Positions 34,792 to 48,094 are shown, counted from the first letter of the stretch. The stretch: 64,000 bases of DNA from Gigaspora rosea (GCA_003550325.1 QKWP01001984.1:1-64000), one strand, 5' to 3'. Notes: generated from the letters alone by a model not told the origin. Program-made: numbers and translations.

Positions 34792-36990
34792 CTAACTGTA
34801 CAGTTTCCGATAAGGCTTTATTCGACCTGAGGATAGATCAACAATTGTTTTTTCAAGCATATGATCTTGGGATTTAAAGTTTGTGAATGCAAATGTGGGT
34901 GGCAAAGTAAGTTGAAATTGTTGGAATTTTCTGCGAATTTTAGACCCATCACATTTCCAAATATGTATACGCAAGGACATTTAATAGGTTATTGATTCGA
35001 TAAAAGTGTTGCATAAACACCAGGAGCTTTGCTGATTAATTCAACAACAACATATTTTGGTAGATTGTCTAAAATTACAGAGTTTTTACAGGAAGATGAG
35101 GTGTTGATAGAAGTTTTATTATATACGATCTGATGAAGAATTTCTAATGAGCCATTTGCTAAATTGTCATTAGCACAGATATTGACTGTTAAAACAATCT
35201 TTATATTGATCGATAAATGCAACATCCTACAGACTGGATTTTCTTTAGTGTCAGGAATCAGTAAAATTTTGAGCCAGTTATTTCCAATGAGAATTTTTCA
35301 ATTATAGGAGTCTTGTGCACAGGATTAAATAATAGATTGATTATTACTAAAAGCATGCTCTTTTGTAGTGTTAAAATTAAGCTAAACACAGAGATCATTT
35401 CTTGTTATGAGAAAGGTAGCATTTTCTATTCTCAAGAGTTAATCCTATTGTCTCCAAGAACTCTTGATCATAAAGCTGTTATTTGAATTTCTGTTGTGCA
35501 TATTTTCTAGAATGCCAGCATAAAAAGAGTCATCCATTTTGATGTATTGGAGTTTTTAATTGAACAACATGCTTAATATTTAACCAAAAACTTCTCCTGT
35601 TGTGTTAACAACAGTTCAGAAACTGATCAATAAAGGATCAATGTTATGTTTTCATTTTATGCTTTTTGCTATTTTAGGATCATGTGAAGGAAAAAGTGAT
35701 TGATTTTATCTAGCATATACAATACCATATCTAAAACAGGTGGTAATTGCATAAAATCTCTAGCAAACAAGACATTTATACCAGCAAATGGTATGGAGTC
35801 ATTAGTTGGTTTTATTCTATTTATAAAACTGTAAAATTGGAAAAAGCAGGTTTTGTCCAATCTTAGAGAATTTATCTATTATAGCATATTCTATTTTAGA
35901 CCAGTACTCTTGAAGTTGGCATAGAGATACATCTAATAAATTTTAAGAATTAATTCTATATTCATTAAAACTGAATCCACACACAGAATATATAGTATAT
36001 CCATATATATTTATAGCTACAATTTCTGTAGGGGCCAAAATTATAAGAGATTATGCTGTAAAGTATGCTCATAGTAGAAACAGATTGTATAAATAACTCT
36101 AGATTTACCAGTTCCACCCATACTAGTAGAAAAAATAACAATTGGAATAGCTTATTATTGCACATTTGTTTATTTTTTTTACAGTGTTCACAAAAAAAAA
36201 AATAAGCTTTTTTTTCTCATCATTTAAATCAGATCAAAACCTCTCTAAATGATCAGTATTTTCTTTAGTTAGAACAATATCCAGAGGTGTATTTTTATTA
36301 ATATCATTTAAAAGCTTAATATAGATGTTAGGTGTTATATCATTTTCAAGTGCAAGGTTATTATTATTTTGTATTATTGTTTTTTGACAAACAAATTTAG
36401 TTTGCTATATTTTTACTAGATCAACATTGCAGACATTACCTGAACATATTGCTTTCAGAATAGGGTTATTAAATAAATTTATTTATTTGTTAATACAAAA
36501 GTTTTTAAGGGAAATCTGCTTCAAATTTGTAAAAAAATTCATAGTATTATTGACCATTTTAATATCTTTTAGACCAGAACTAATGATTGTTTCAGTATTT
36601 AACAAAGATGAATTATTATAATGAGTATTACATGTTGTTAAATTATTAACAGAAAGGGTTAGTTCATCATTAGCATCAAATTCTAGACAAATCAACCTAT
36701 ATAATAAGCTTTTGCAAGAATTGGTTTTTTATTGTATTATGGTACAGTTCTTGATTGAAAGCTGATTCTTCAGAACATCTTTGCAGTAACTCTATATTAT
36801 AAATCATGATTTTAGATAGGGTGTTAATATGGGCTATTTAAAAATAATTGACATGCTTTAGCCAAGAATTATAGTTTTCTCAAAGGTCTTGAACCGATTT
36901 TCCAAGGCTTAAACAGTATATGAATGCATAGTCTATATTGTTTAGCATTTTCAATATTATCTTTTTGATATCTCTTTGCCATATAATATT
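34792..36990 (-). pseudogene. Pif1/Helitron-like helicase relic
   Basis: Minus-strand fragments in helicase order. 'ENAKQYRLCIHILFKPWKIGS' type text lies near 36960-36890 (recalled from Helitron proteins, upstream of the helicase core). Walker A GGTGKS is at 36118-36101. A probable Walker B 'IIDKFS' near 35880 has the expected D-E reading D-K, and the frame shifts just after it. Motif III is 'ARDFMQLPPV' (35785-35756; usual GDF reads RDF). Later come 'VLTVNICANDNLANGS' (35190-35143) and 'FAFTNFKSQDHMLEKTIVDL' (34890-34831). Stops and frameshifts separate these, so the gene is dead. A Rep/HUH domain was not found upstream, so Helitron rather than a cellular Pif1 copy is inferred from the upstream text only. 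Confidence 0.72.
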
Positions 36991-38331
36991 ACTACTCTTT
37001 CAGTTCATCATTTTCTATAAAATTTGATATGTGTTTTACATTGAGAAAAAACATTATAAGATTCATAAAAATGGTCATAATTATATTTACCTCTATAAAA
37101 AAGAAATTGATCAATATAGGATTTGTTTTCTTTCAAGTATTGCTTTAATAGCATTGAAAGTTTATAAGAATTTATTGAATGTTTCTTAATAGTAGAAGCA
37201 TAATCATAAAAGCAAATATTTTGTAAAAATTTGCCCTAAAATTGATAGTTAACTCAAAAATTAATATAGTTCACGACATCTAAAGACTAAAATATGTAAC
37301 TTGTCCTATTTAAAGAGCTATTAATTTTTGAAATTATTTTAGTCTTTAGATATTGCACACTATAGCAGTTAATTTGCTATTATAGAATAATATTAAAAAT
37401 GATTCAGGTGTCAGATTATGATTAATTAGTTCTTTATTTAAATCTAAATCATTATCTGATTCAATATCTGATTCATAGCTTTCAAGAGTTTCTAGACTAT
37501 TTTATATTCATTTATGAGGTATTTTTCAAAAGATTAGATGCAAATTTGCTTGGGTGTAATAATTAAGAATATCTAATAAGTATGCAGAGATCTGTAGGTT
37601 CTATTTGACTAGCTATTTTGTTAAAGATATTTAGTTATTAGTTTATATGATTTGTCTATAAAACTGTATGAAGTAGCATTAGGTGCTTGTTCTAAAAAGG
37701 TTTCCAAGATAGAAGCACATATTAGAAAATAACTATATATGCTAATATCTGGTTTTGTAATATAATTAGTAATATAATAAATGTAGATTATTGCAAGTTT
37801 TTGACTTAATATAAATTTGATGTCACTATTGCCTCTATATGGTTAAAATAGGCACTTGTATATAAAACAGTAATGATATCTTGTTTAGAAAAGACTGTGC
37901 CAAGTAGGTCTACAAGTTCTCTTAAAAAGTCAAATCAGCAATACTTTTGCAAGCCATAATTGAATTTCTTGCATGTGCGAGTGCAATGATGAAAAAGTAT
38001 CAGAATTTTAGTTGGAAACCCAATCGGCACTGCATTCAACTTCCTTATAACTATCAGTACCAGACTTCTGATTCAACAATAAATTAGAATCCCACAAGCT
38101 ATACAAAAGAAAGACTATTAAAAATTAGTAAAGAATAAAACTCAAACTCAAGATCCATAAAAAGAATTAAATCTATAAACTTATCATTTCCAATTTGCAA
38201 AAACAAGCCTCTCTGAATCTTGAAACCTGGACCAAGTCTTCTCACGCCTCTTTCTGCCTGCCAGATCAAGGTTTAGAGATCTTGATTTATATTTAAATAA
38301 TGTTTTATTTTAAGCACAAGAGTAGTTAGTA
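36991..38331. other. Probable decayed 5' part of the helicase element
   Basis: On the minus strand short coding-like pieces survive ('ESYESDIESDNDLDLNKELI' near 37480-37420, 'ELVDLLGTVFSKQDIITVLY' near 37920-37860, 'GVRRLGPGFKIQRGLF' near 38240-38190), separated by stops. They may be the rest of the helicase-bearing transposon, but no named domain was recognised. Confidence 0.35.
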
Positions 38332-39321
38332 GTTATAATAGGACCCTGGACATCTCTCATATAGGTCATAACTGATCTGCACAAATTTTAAGGTTTTTGC
38401 TACCTCTAAAATCAAGTAAATTTGCTAAAAATTCAATTATTACATGAAGTTTTTATAGTAATTTGCTAAAAACTAAATTATTACATTTAGATAGTTCTCT
38501 TAGGTTCAGGTGCTCTAAAAAAATTTGTGCAGCATATAAAAATACATTTTACTGGTATATTTACTTTTATATTTCTTGAAAATTTAAGAAGAGATACTTA
38601 ATTTTGGATTTTGTATGTTTCATTTTGAGAAAGTGCCTCCAGAAGCATTTGAATTTAGAGGAAAGCTTGCGAAAACTATGTGTTCAAATTTACAAAAATG
38701 TTAATATCTTTATGAGTTTTCAATATTTTTTCATGAAATTTGAGATTTTGAGATTCTATTAGTCCATGAGATGCGCTATAAGTCTTGTTATAAATTTTTT
38801 TTTAGTTAGCATAGTAAAATTTCTTGTAAATCATCGCTGAATAGTGGGTTATTTTGAAAAAGCAAAAAAAACATATTGCAAAGAAGCTACGTTAAAATTG
38901 TTTACAGGAACTTTCATCAAAGATATCTTTACGAGTTCTTGACCAAATTTGATAAAAATTTTTTTATTTTAATTGTACGAATCCATAGAATTCAAATAAA
39001 AAAATAGAAAAATTTTTATTAAATTTGATCAAGAACTTATAGAAATAATATTAACTACAATTATTATGTGAATTACTAACTAATTCACATCTCTATGCAA
39101 TTGCATTACATATTTATTTGTTTATTGATATACAATCACGATCAATGATCATAATACATATGCGGGGTAAGTACCAAGTTGCTATTGATACTAAAACCCG
39201 ATTACATGCTACAACTACTTTATTTATTTTTAATTATAATTGATTCTCACTTTACTCTATATAGCTATTAACAACTTGTTATATCTGGATCAATCATTAT
39301 AGCGCAACTTAAGGGTAGAGT

Positions 39322-40975
39322 TAGGGCTCCTATCAGATCGGACCAAACCGGACTTTTGTCAAGTTTGAATCCGGTTCGATTTTCGAACCGAACTCGAACT
39401 TTTTGTTTCGAACTTTTTAGTCAAGTTCGAGTTCGGTCCGGGTTCGGTCCGAAGTTTGTCAAACTAGTTTGAAATCCGAATTAGTGATATGAATCAAAAA
39501 TCGATTAATCGATTAGTTGCGACAAATGATATTGCATGATCTATTTATATAATTTACTGGTAAGTTTTATTTATTTTATTATATTATATTATAATAGTTT
39601 TATGTACAGTATTTATTATATCATAGTTATTTAATTATTGTATCATATTTATGTGCGTAATATACATAGTATAAAATGTTTCTAGTAACGAATATCATTG
39701 CTTACCACTAATTCTGTCCAAAACCTTACCCTAACCTATAACCCGTGTCCGTATCCTTACTCTAACCTTAACCCGCAACCCTAACCTTAAAATTCAACTA
39801 ACCCACCAAACCTTACCTATAACTCGTGTCCGTATTTACCATTACTCTGAATTCTAATTCACGTTCTAATTATCCTTACCCTAACTCTAACCCGCAACCA
39901 TAACCCTAGCCTTAAAATCTAACTAACCCACCAAGTTGACGAAGCTCATACCTACAAAGAAAGAATTCACACCAAACGTCAATGTAATGCTTTCAGACAG
40001 GCCATAAGTCGCATTAAGTACACCAGCCTTAACTTATGGAATCAACAACGAGGCACCAAAACGATAGCGGCACTATAAATAACGACGATGACGAAGACAC
40101 TAACGATGAATTAACGACTAAAAGAAAAATAAACAAGAGTTAGTAAAGAACAAAATAAAAAAAAATTAAAAGAAAAGATGTGACGCCCATTTGAAAGACA
40201 CATTAGCAGTGCGGCAACGTGAAACTAACGCTGCACTGACAATAACGAAGTCACTAACACATGACGACTCAAAGCAAATATTCCACCATATGAACGGAGG
40301 CACTATATGAAAAACGACTACAAGTGACGACTTCAGTATACGAACGAAGGAACCACCATACAATGACTTCAGCATACGAGGAAAAGCATCATCACGCCAA
40401 CATACGATGACTCCAAGCGACAGCTCCAACATACGACGACTCCAAGAAACAGCATCAGCAAAAAAACGACGTAACCAAAAAAGAGAAGGTACTAAGGCGG
40501 CTGCTACAAAAAAAAATACAAAAAAAAATTAATTAGAAAGAAGAAAAAACAATGTAAACAAAAAAAAAATCAATACTTATATTTTGCACAAATCTCTCTC
40601 CCGGTTAAACGTAGTAATTTTCATTTTTAAAAAATATATTTAAAAATTTTATATATATAAATATATATATAAAATAAAATTTTAATTTTTTCAAAAAAGG
40701 CACCCGGCTGGGTTACAGAAACAATTATATTTGTTTGCACGGCCTAACTAATTGATTATGATTTTTTGCCCGATTCGTAATACTAATCCGAATGCTAGTA
40801 TAAATATTCGAACTTCAAACTAGTTTGACAAACTTCAGACCGAACCGAACCGAACTCTTAACTAAGTTTGAGTCTGGTTCGAAGTTTGAAACTAGCAAAA
40901 TTTAGAGTTCGAGTTCAGTTCGATCCCGGATCGGATCTGAACCGGACCGAACCCGAACCGAACATAGGAGCACTA
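39322..40975. mobile_element. Non-autonomous hAT element, 1654 bp, with CCGAACC subterminal repeats
   Basis: TAGGGCTCCTAT pairs with ATAGGAGCACTA (11 of 12). Target duplication GGTAGAGT (39314-39321 and 40976-40983). Both subterminal zones (to about 39480 and from about 40800) are dense in GGTTCGGTCCGG-type and 'caaactagtttga' words. The interior holds a telomere-like CCCTAA tract (39719-39925) and an ACGAC-rich region (40060-40450). The 62-, 71- and 88-residue frames here are fortuitous. Confidence 0.9.
39719..39925. repeat. Interstitial telomere-like (CCCTAA) tract
   Basis: Degenerate repeats of ACCCTAACC, 'accttaccctaacct' and 'taacccgcaaccctaa' inside the hAT element. The CCCTAA motif is the common fungal telomere unit (TTAGGG). 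Similar text lies at 56385-56450, so it travels with elements rather than marking an old chromosome end. Confidence 0.75.
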
Positions 40976-41387
40976 GGTAGAGTACAACATCGATCATTTT
41001 CATATATGATCGTTGTACAAAAAAATTTTTATATAGGGGCAAAAATACGCCATTGATAAAGATTTTTGAGAATGTATCCAATTTTGGCCAAAATTTTGTG
41101 GCATATAGATCAGACACTTCTATTTATGGTAGTGAAACTTTAAAGCCACAAATTATATTAAAAAATCTACTTGTATATATCGTCAATTTTCCTAGGACGA
41201 TTGAGATTTTCCTAGGTAGTACAATATAAATAACATACAATAACATATGATCATCACCTGATTTCAATTGAATGTTATTGTAAAAAAAATTAGTAACGTG
41301 ATCACTATTAAAATGTAGATCGTTGTACTCTACCTTTAACTTGTTACAATAATTTTTGCAAAAATGTGGGTAAATTGCTAAAAATAA

Positions 41388-41458
41388 AATATAACATGCA
41401 TAAAATCTTTGTAATTCGCCAAAATATAACATGCATAAAATCTTTGTAATTCGCCAAA
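41388..41458. repeat. 35-bp tandem duplication
   Basis: 'aaaatataacatgcataaaa' followed by 'tctttgtaattcgcc' occurs twice head to tail. Confidence 0.9.
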
Positions 41459-41591
41459 ATATTCAATTATGACCCTTTTTAAAATTAACTTCAATTTGCT
41501 AAAATTTAAATTTGAACCTTAGATCAAATTTGAATCAATTTGCTAAAAAAAATATAACATATATCAGAGATGTCCAGGGTCCTGTTATAAT

Positions 41592-42219
41592 AGTAAACCC
41601 CTGTAAGTAGGACTTTCACAACATATATATATATGTATTTAATATTTATATAAATCAAGCACAAATTAACAACAAATATGGCAAATAGATAGTATTTGCT
41701 AACTATTTATATTTGATTACTGCTAGACAATAAATTTTACAATAATCTTATCCCAACAAAATTTTATAGTTTACATGAGGGTGACAAAATTTTTTGTTGA
41801 TTGAGTACCTATGTTAGAGTTAAACAAAATTTCACAGTTCACATAAGGGCAACAAAATTTTTTGTTGATTAGGGTTAGGGTAAGCACCTATGTTAGGGTT
41901 AGGGTTTAGGAAAATATATAGTGAAATCACTCAAAAAAAATTTTTGTATATAATTGTTTGAAAAGCAAACATTTGTTTTGCTCTTTCTGATCGTGTTATA
42001 TTATTGGTCGATCGATACATGACTGTGAAATTTTATTGCAATGCATTAAATCATGTGACCTGCAATATAGCAGGTTGCAATTTTTATCAAAATTCTTATA
42101 TATATTGTTATATATAAATACTAAATATAAATAATATTAATAGTACTATAGCACTACAATGCTATAGCACTATAAATAAACCCTTTCTTTTAATGCATAA
42201 ATAAATCAATAAATTACTA
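41592..42219. other. AT-rich DNA with a ~70-bp tandem duplication
   Basis: 41755-41820 and 41824-41905 are related ('aacaaaattt.atagtt.acat', then 'caacaaaattttttgttgat', 'acctatgttaggg'). The second copy expands with TTAGGG units ('gattagggttagggtaagc'). No gene. Confidence 0.65.
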
Positions 42220-42640
42220 CAGTGCAGTCAATCTAGTCCCGACAAATAAATTTGATGACATTCAAATTGCTAATTCTTTTTAAAAAAAAATAGTAAACAA
42301 AAAATACCATCTTAAATGTTAAATCATGACAAGCTAAACACTTCCATGTTCTTAAATTTTTTAAATCTATTTATAGAAAAAATTATAGCAAGTTGAAGTT
42401 ATAGTATTTTTATAATTAAATATGAAATTTGGCCACCTTTTATATATATATATAAAAAGGTAATTTGGCCTCTTTAAACAATTAATTTTATTCATATATA
42501 TATATTAAAAATTTAAATTTGGCCACTTTTTATATAAATATTAGCTAAATTTTAAATTGGCCTCTTCATATATATAAAAAATAAAATCTGAATTTGGCCG
42601 CTAAAAATTTATATTGGTTGGGACTAGGTTGCCCGCACTG
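42220..42640. mobile_element. Tc1/mariner-like MITE family B, intact copy (421 bp)
   Basis: CAGTGCAGTCAATCTAGTCC pairs with GGACTAGGTTGCCCGCACTG at the right. TA on both sides (42218-42219 and 42641-42642). The interior repeats 'aatttggccacctttt' and 'ttggcctctt' around (TA)n hairpins. An inverted, twice-interrupted copy is at 48449-49518. Confidence 0.85.
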
Positions 42641-43062
42641 TACTTTTAAAAAAATTTAAGTGTAGATGACTAATTTTAAAATTTTGTTTGTCAACAAGAA
42701 CTTTTCTTTTTTTCAATTGAATACAGAATTTCAAATATTAAATAAATGCTTATGGAATTCATTTTTTATAGTACATTTAAAATGTTGAATTAATCTGATG
42801 ATAGATGAACGACAAAGATATAATCTCACCCAAAAAATTTCAAATCATTTCACAAATTTTCGTGTTGTTAGGTTAGGGTTAGTTTCTAACTATTAAGAGG
42901 GTCAACGTATTACTTATCTCAAAATTTTATAGTGAAATCTTTTTTTTATTGCGTTGAAAATAGTTTCATAGACTAAATTTTGAGTTATAGGCAATTTTTA
43001 CATTGGTTATGCTTCTTTAACGTTTTCTGATTTTAGCTTGCCAAATTTTTTTTAGGGTGGCT
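42641..43062. other. AT-rich spacer, nothing recognised
   Basis: No gene, paired termini or tandem array noticed apart from 'ttaggttagggttag' at 42868. Confidence 0.45.
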
Positions 43063-44802
43063 TTACTAGTGATGGCAAAAATGCACATTTTGAGCCATGC
43101 CATTTGAATTATACCAATATCAACAACGGAGTGCAACGAAGCATATGATTATATGACGTTTTTGTACAAATCTGAGCTATTCATTAGATGTCTTTTTCAT
43201 ATCAAATTTACTAAATTTATTCATTATTAATCAGGTTTTGAAAATATTGATATCGACATATAATGAAATGTACTTAATTTAAGCATTTCTTTTCTCATTT
43301 TCTATTTATAGACAGCCATTTATCCGTTTTTAGCATTTGATTAGTTTACTTAAATGTTTATACATATTAGCTAGCGTTTTTTTTTTTTGCAAATTCATTG
43401 AAAACAAATGATCTAAAATTGCAGGAAAATTCCGGATAATAGCTCATTTGTTCCTGCAGCTGTTATGTTTTGTCAATTCATTTATTGATTGTAAAGATTA
43501 TCATTTTGGTAGTACTGTACGAGCACTTAAGTGCATATGCATGCATGACATGGTGGCATGATGATGTTTGCCTATTATCGGTTGCAACTTTCTGCGATAA
43601 AAATAGGAAATTGTTGTTTTCACTATGGCACTTTGCTATGGCGCGATCACCCTAAAGACATCCAAAATCACTACTGCTGGATAAATAAGCACAAATTTGA
43701 AGTTGCTATCAAGTAAAGTTTTTTTTTGCTTTTACAAAAAAATGTGTTCATTCATTGAAGAGTAACAATTCATCTGAAAAAAGCGAAAAGTTTCGGGTTA
43801 TCACGTACGTACTAATGATCGACAAGGTACATGCATACATAATTTAATTTTTAAAAAAATAAAATATTTATATTGTGCGGCTATTCAGAGCCGATCCATA
43901 TTTCATTAAGTAAATGATTTGATCATCATTTTTCCATATAGCACACAACAACGATAACATTAAAAGATCTATTACCTTACTCTAAGGGTTCTCAAGCATC
44001 ACCTCAGTAGTGATCGATATCGCGAAATTTGGCTTAAGATTCATATTTCGAAATGAAATGCTAAATTTAGGAAATCAGCGCAACTCTATATAATACTGTA
44101 ATAGTTATGCATTAGTTGTCATGGCTGTAAGCGAAATGAAATTCCGCTTATGGACATAGAACCCACGTATAAATGATCGGATCAAGTATAATAGAGCTGA
44201 TACCTTAATAAATAATCAATTGATTTAAATTAGGTTCACCTCTAATATATTTGATCTTTACCCTGCGATCTTGGTACAATAACTAGGGTATAGATTTTTT
44301 TTTTTTTTTTTTATCGAGAAATTGAGTTCGACTCATTAATTTAGGTGCTTGAATGCACCTAATTTTAATTCTGAACATGGAACATCAAGAAGTTGTTTTT
44401 ATGCAGAATTATGTAGAATTATGTAGAATTTTCATGTAGTTTTATAAAACTTCATAAATCTAACGTAGATTTACATAGTTATATATATACTGTATAAATT
44501 TATTGTCCGAAGGATTACGGTAAAGGCATAGAGTACTCGATGTCTGTGTATCTGTAAATTACAGATTTTGACTGGTCAATCAGACAAAAACGTTATATTC
44601 CGAAACATCCGATTGTCTGTCTGATCTTGATCCGTATTTATTCTTCCTTCGGATTTCAAATAGTTTCTATTTATCTAGTGTATATTTCTACGTAGAATAT
44701 GTAAATAACAAAAAATTTTAACTTGAATATTAAATCCAAAATCAGATTTTAAAGCTTAAATTAGGGGTTTGGGGAAGGTTTCCGAACATTTTTACTTAGC
44801 AG
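43063..44802 (+). repeat. 1.7-kb dispersed duplication, copy 2
   Basis: Collinear, same-orientation relative of 6117-7842. Starts CTAGTGATGGCAAAAATGCAC, again hAT-terminus-like. Lacks the MITE present in copy 1 at 6597-6797, and has extra sequence near 44460-44700. The 61-residue frame at 43470 is fortuitous. Confidence 0.75.
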
Positions 44803-45280
44803 TCACACGAATTGTCACGCAGATCAAGGGGTAAATTTTTTAAGCTTATTTTACATAGTAAATTGCAATGATAGGCTCTTTTTAAATACTATTTTCAAAG
44901 GTTTCCCAAAAGGAAATCATATTCGCGTGGCAAGGTACAGCAGTTTATTTTCATAAGAACACTTCGATTTTCTAATTTTAGAGAAGAAAAATAATAAAGT
45001 TGAGAAGAATCATGCGTTCAAAATAGGTGTTTTGTTTTTACTTATACATATAAAATTTGTTTTAAAAACTTTTTTTTTTTTGAAAGTTCAACTCACTAAA
45101 CCAGTGTTGGACTATGACATATATGACCAATATGATCTATATGACTAGTCATAGATTATTTAGTCATTTTGCAAGTATATATAATCTATAACATTATATG
45201 ACCAATATGATCTATATGAACAGTCGTTAATATGTAAATATGTATGATCTATGACTTTTAGTTATATTGATAACTAGAAT

Positions 45281-45385
45281 TTTCGCAAAATAACATGCAG
45301 CGGTGTAATTTCATATTTTGGCCTAAATTACGCTTAATTCAGGCTGAATTTTGAAATAACACCCCTGCGTATTATTTTGCAAAAA
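45281..45385. mobile_element. Foldback MITE nested in the hAT element
   Basis: 'tttcgcaaaataacatgcag' with 'cggtgtaatttc' pairs with 'gaaataacacccctgcgtat' and 'tattttgcaaaaa'. The 105-bp hairpin's GGGGTGTTATTT word also appears at the start of the unassigned insert at 20566. Confidence 0.75.
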
Positions 45386-45999
45386 TATAGTAATAAAATC
45401 CTTTATGAAGATAATAACATAATGCTTTTGCAAGTTTATAGTATTTCTTTAGTACTTTTATTTAATCAGTGTATTCTAACAAGTTGTTTAAACTTGGAAG
45501 TAATATATGTGTAATTAATAAATAATGTCTGATACTGTGATATGTGATACATTTAAAGTCAATGTTTTCTTGATATGCATATATACTTAAAGTAGATTTA
45601 TGCAAAATAATAATAATAGACTTTTCAACAAGTATTGTATATAATCTAAAAGATATTATGCATTAACTTATATATTTATTTAAAAACCTGTAGCATATAC
45701 ACAAAACTTTATTGTTAAAGAAAAATAAAAGTAAAAATAAATTTATTTATATTAGTAATAAGTTGTATGTACATATGTATGTTGTAGAATTCATGTATAT
45801 GTTGCTGTATTAGGAAGTGTGTTATCATATAAACAATATTAAATATTTGCTATTTTTATAAGTTAAGAGATTGAAAGCAATATTTTTTTAAAATTGCTTA
45901 AACATATATATAGATTACAAGTGTTTTGGGGCACTGCTGGTGCCCTATAATAGGAAGTGCCAATAATGGACAAAACATGAGTTTTTAAAATTCCGCTAT

Positions 46000-47130
46000 G
46001 TCCCAATTATCATGTTAAATCCTATACTAACTATTATGCTCTATTTTATTATGCATGCCCATACTAACCACCGTGCTATTAACTATCTTGCTACATTCTG
46101 AACTTTCATGCTTTTACTATTATGCTATGTTCGTTATTATACAAAATATTAGTACTATATCAAAAAAAAGAGAAAAAAATACTATCATGGTACTAATGTC
46201 TCAACTATCATGCTTGCCCAATACTAACTATCATGCTACTAACTATTTTGCTATATCTCGAACTATCATACTTGTTAGTACTGTATTACAGTAAAAAATA
46301 TTACTGTGCTACTAACTATCTTGCTACATCTCGACTATCATGCCTCTACTATCATACGTTCATTATCATGCTATGTTCTGTTTATTCTAAAGAAAAAAAG
46401 TGTTAGCACTGTACATAAAAAAGAAAAATTACCATGTTATAACATCCTGAACTATAATGCCTCTACTATCTACTATCATGCTATGTTCCATTCTAAAGAA
46501 AATAAGAAATATTAGTACTGTATAAAAAAAATAAAATAAAAAAAATACTACTGTGCTACTAACTATCTTGTTATGTCCTGAAGCAATATGTTCCTACTAT
46601 CATGCTATGTTAGTTATCATGCAAACATTAGTATTGTATCAAAAAAATACAATTATGTTACTAACTATATTTGTTATTGCACTATGTTCTGTTCTAAAGA
46701 AAAAAAGAAGCATTAAAGAAAAAAATATATACTATCATACTACTAACTATCTTGCTATATCTTGAACTATTATGCTTTTACTATCGTATGTTCATTATTG
46801 TGCTATGTTTAGTTCAAAAGAAAAAAAAGAAACATTAGTACTGTGTATATATTATACAAAAAAAATAAATAAAAAATATTACTATGTTACTAACGCTTCA
46901 AACTATTATACTTCTATTATCGTGCTATATATGTTACCATGCTACATTCTGTTCTAAAGAAAAAGAAATGTTAGTATTGTAGATATAAAAACAAAAAGAT
47001 ACTATTGTGCTACTAACTATTTTGCTATGGCCCAAACCATATGCTTCTACTATCATACCACATTCATTATCATGCGAAAAGTTGGTATTGTATTAAAAAA
47101 AATAATACTAACATACTACTAACTATTTTT
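46000..47130 (+). repeat. Satellite array, ~180-240-bp units, inside the hAT element
   Basis: Five or six degenerate units of the order: 'gctactaactatcttgctat', 'gtcctgaactatcatgcttc', 'tactatcatgctatgttc', 'aacattagtactgtat' and an A-rich run. The 60-80-residue frames over it share Leu-Leu-Thr-Ile text only because they are copies of the repeat. The reverse complement occurs at 60881-62245 and 63355-63930. Confidence 0.9.
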
Positions 47131-48094
47131 CTACAATTGTAAATTCGTTATCCATATCTTAGTTAATCAGTAGTTATTCTAATTTAAAAGATACAAAGTG
47201 CACATAAGAACTGAAGCAATTTCTAAATCTCAAAGATACAAAGTGTATATAACGAATGAAAGTTGATTTTTTAAGAAAATAATTGAGACAACTGATCATT
47301 AATTTATAGTAATAGACAAATTATAAACCTATTATGACATTACGAATCAACATGCAAATGGTCAAATGTCACAATGATTATCTTATTTTGAAGTTTCCCA
47401 CAGTCTAATTACAGTTTAGCAAATTAAAAATAGCAAAGTATTCAAATGATATAATTACTAAATATAATAATTAAAAATAATATAATTACCTACGTATTTC
47501 TGTTAGCTTTCCCACGATTGGTCACATTTTTTGGTTACGACCAATCAAGAAAGTTTAATTGAAGAATAGATAGATTACAGAAATATAGATAAAATCGGCA
47601 AACATATTTTTATTAGATTTGCAATCTGCTATTATTAGTAATACATCAATATGTAAAAGAATTGTTATATTATTTTCCTATACTATGATTACGTTTTCTA
47701 GATATGACCAATCAAGAACATTAAAGCACATGAACTCAAAATTAAATAATAAAAAAAATAAATAATAGAAATAATATAGATACTATATAGTATAAAGAGT
47801 CATTAATACTAATGCTCTCATAGCATGTAATCATAACCATTTATGCCATTCAATTTTTGTACATGCAAAATGATTGGTAAAAATGTAACAGACACACATG
47901 ACTAGATGACAATTTATTATAAGAGGATATGACTATTAATAATATTATAATAAAATTATAATCATATTAATCATATGACAAGTAATTATATGTTATATGA
48001 TTTTAATTATATAATTTATGATTTAACAACTATATGGTTATAATTATTTCAAAAAAAGTTATATGGCATACAACTGGCCAATACTACACTAAAC

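Larger units (their letters stand above)
39307..41345. mobile_element. Middle nested TIR element, split by a hAT insertion
   Basis: The sequence AACTTAAGGGTAGAGT before 40976 is separated by the hAT element from its continuation ACAACATCGATCATTT. Reassembled, this end pairs with 'aaaatgtagatcgttgtact' plus 'ctacctttaactt' at 41311-41345. A hairpin 'gtacaacatcgatca' ... 'tgatcgttgtac' lies at 40982-41019. Exact outer limits and target duplication not resolved. Confidence 0.55.
38340..41583. mobile_element. Outer TIR element, 3.2 kb, 8-bp target duplication
   Basis: AGGACCCTGGACATCTCT at the left and its exact complement at the right. Flanked by identical GTTATAAT (38332-38339 and 41584-41591). 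Subterminal zones at both ends repeat 'aatttgctaaaa'. The 8-bp duplication allows hAT, Merlin or MULE-type transposition; the AGGACC terminus is not classic hAT, so the superfamily is left open. It contains the elements at 39307-41345 and 39322-40975. No coding frame. Confidence 0.85.
45102..48086. mobile_element. hAT element, 2985 bp, carrying a satellite array
   Basis: Left CAGTGTTGGACTATGACATAT and right ATATGGCATACAACTGGCCA ending ATACTA form an imperfect terminal inverted repeat; CAGTGTTGG is a common hAT start. Perfect 8-bp target duplication CACTAAAC (45094-45101 and 48087-48094). Subterminal 'tatatgaccaatatgatcta' is duplicated at 45118 and 45196. A tandem array fills 46000-47130. No transposase frame survives. 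An inverted relative begins at 60881 and runs off the window. Confidence 0.85.

Noticed and set aside
40166..40432. 88-residue minus-strand frame
   Set aside because: Lies inside the hAT element at 39322-40975, in its ACGAC-rich interior; no family resemblance.
46055..46957. Four consecutive frames of 60-80 residues with similar Leu-Leu-Thr-Ile text
   Set aside because: They follow the satellite units rather than codon structure and have no flanking gene signals.
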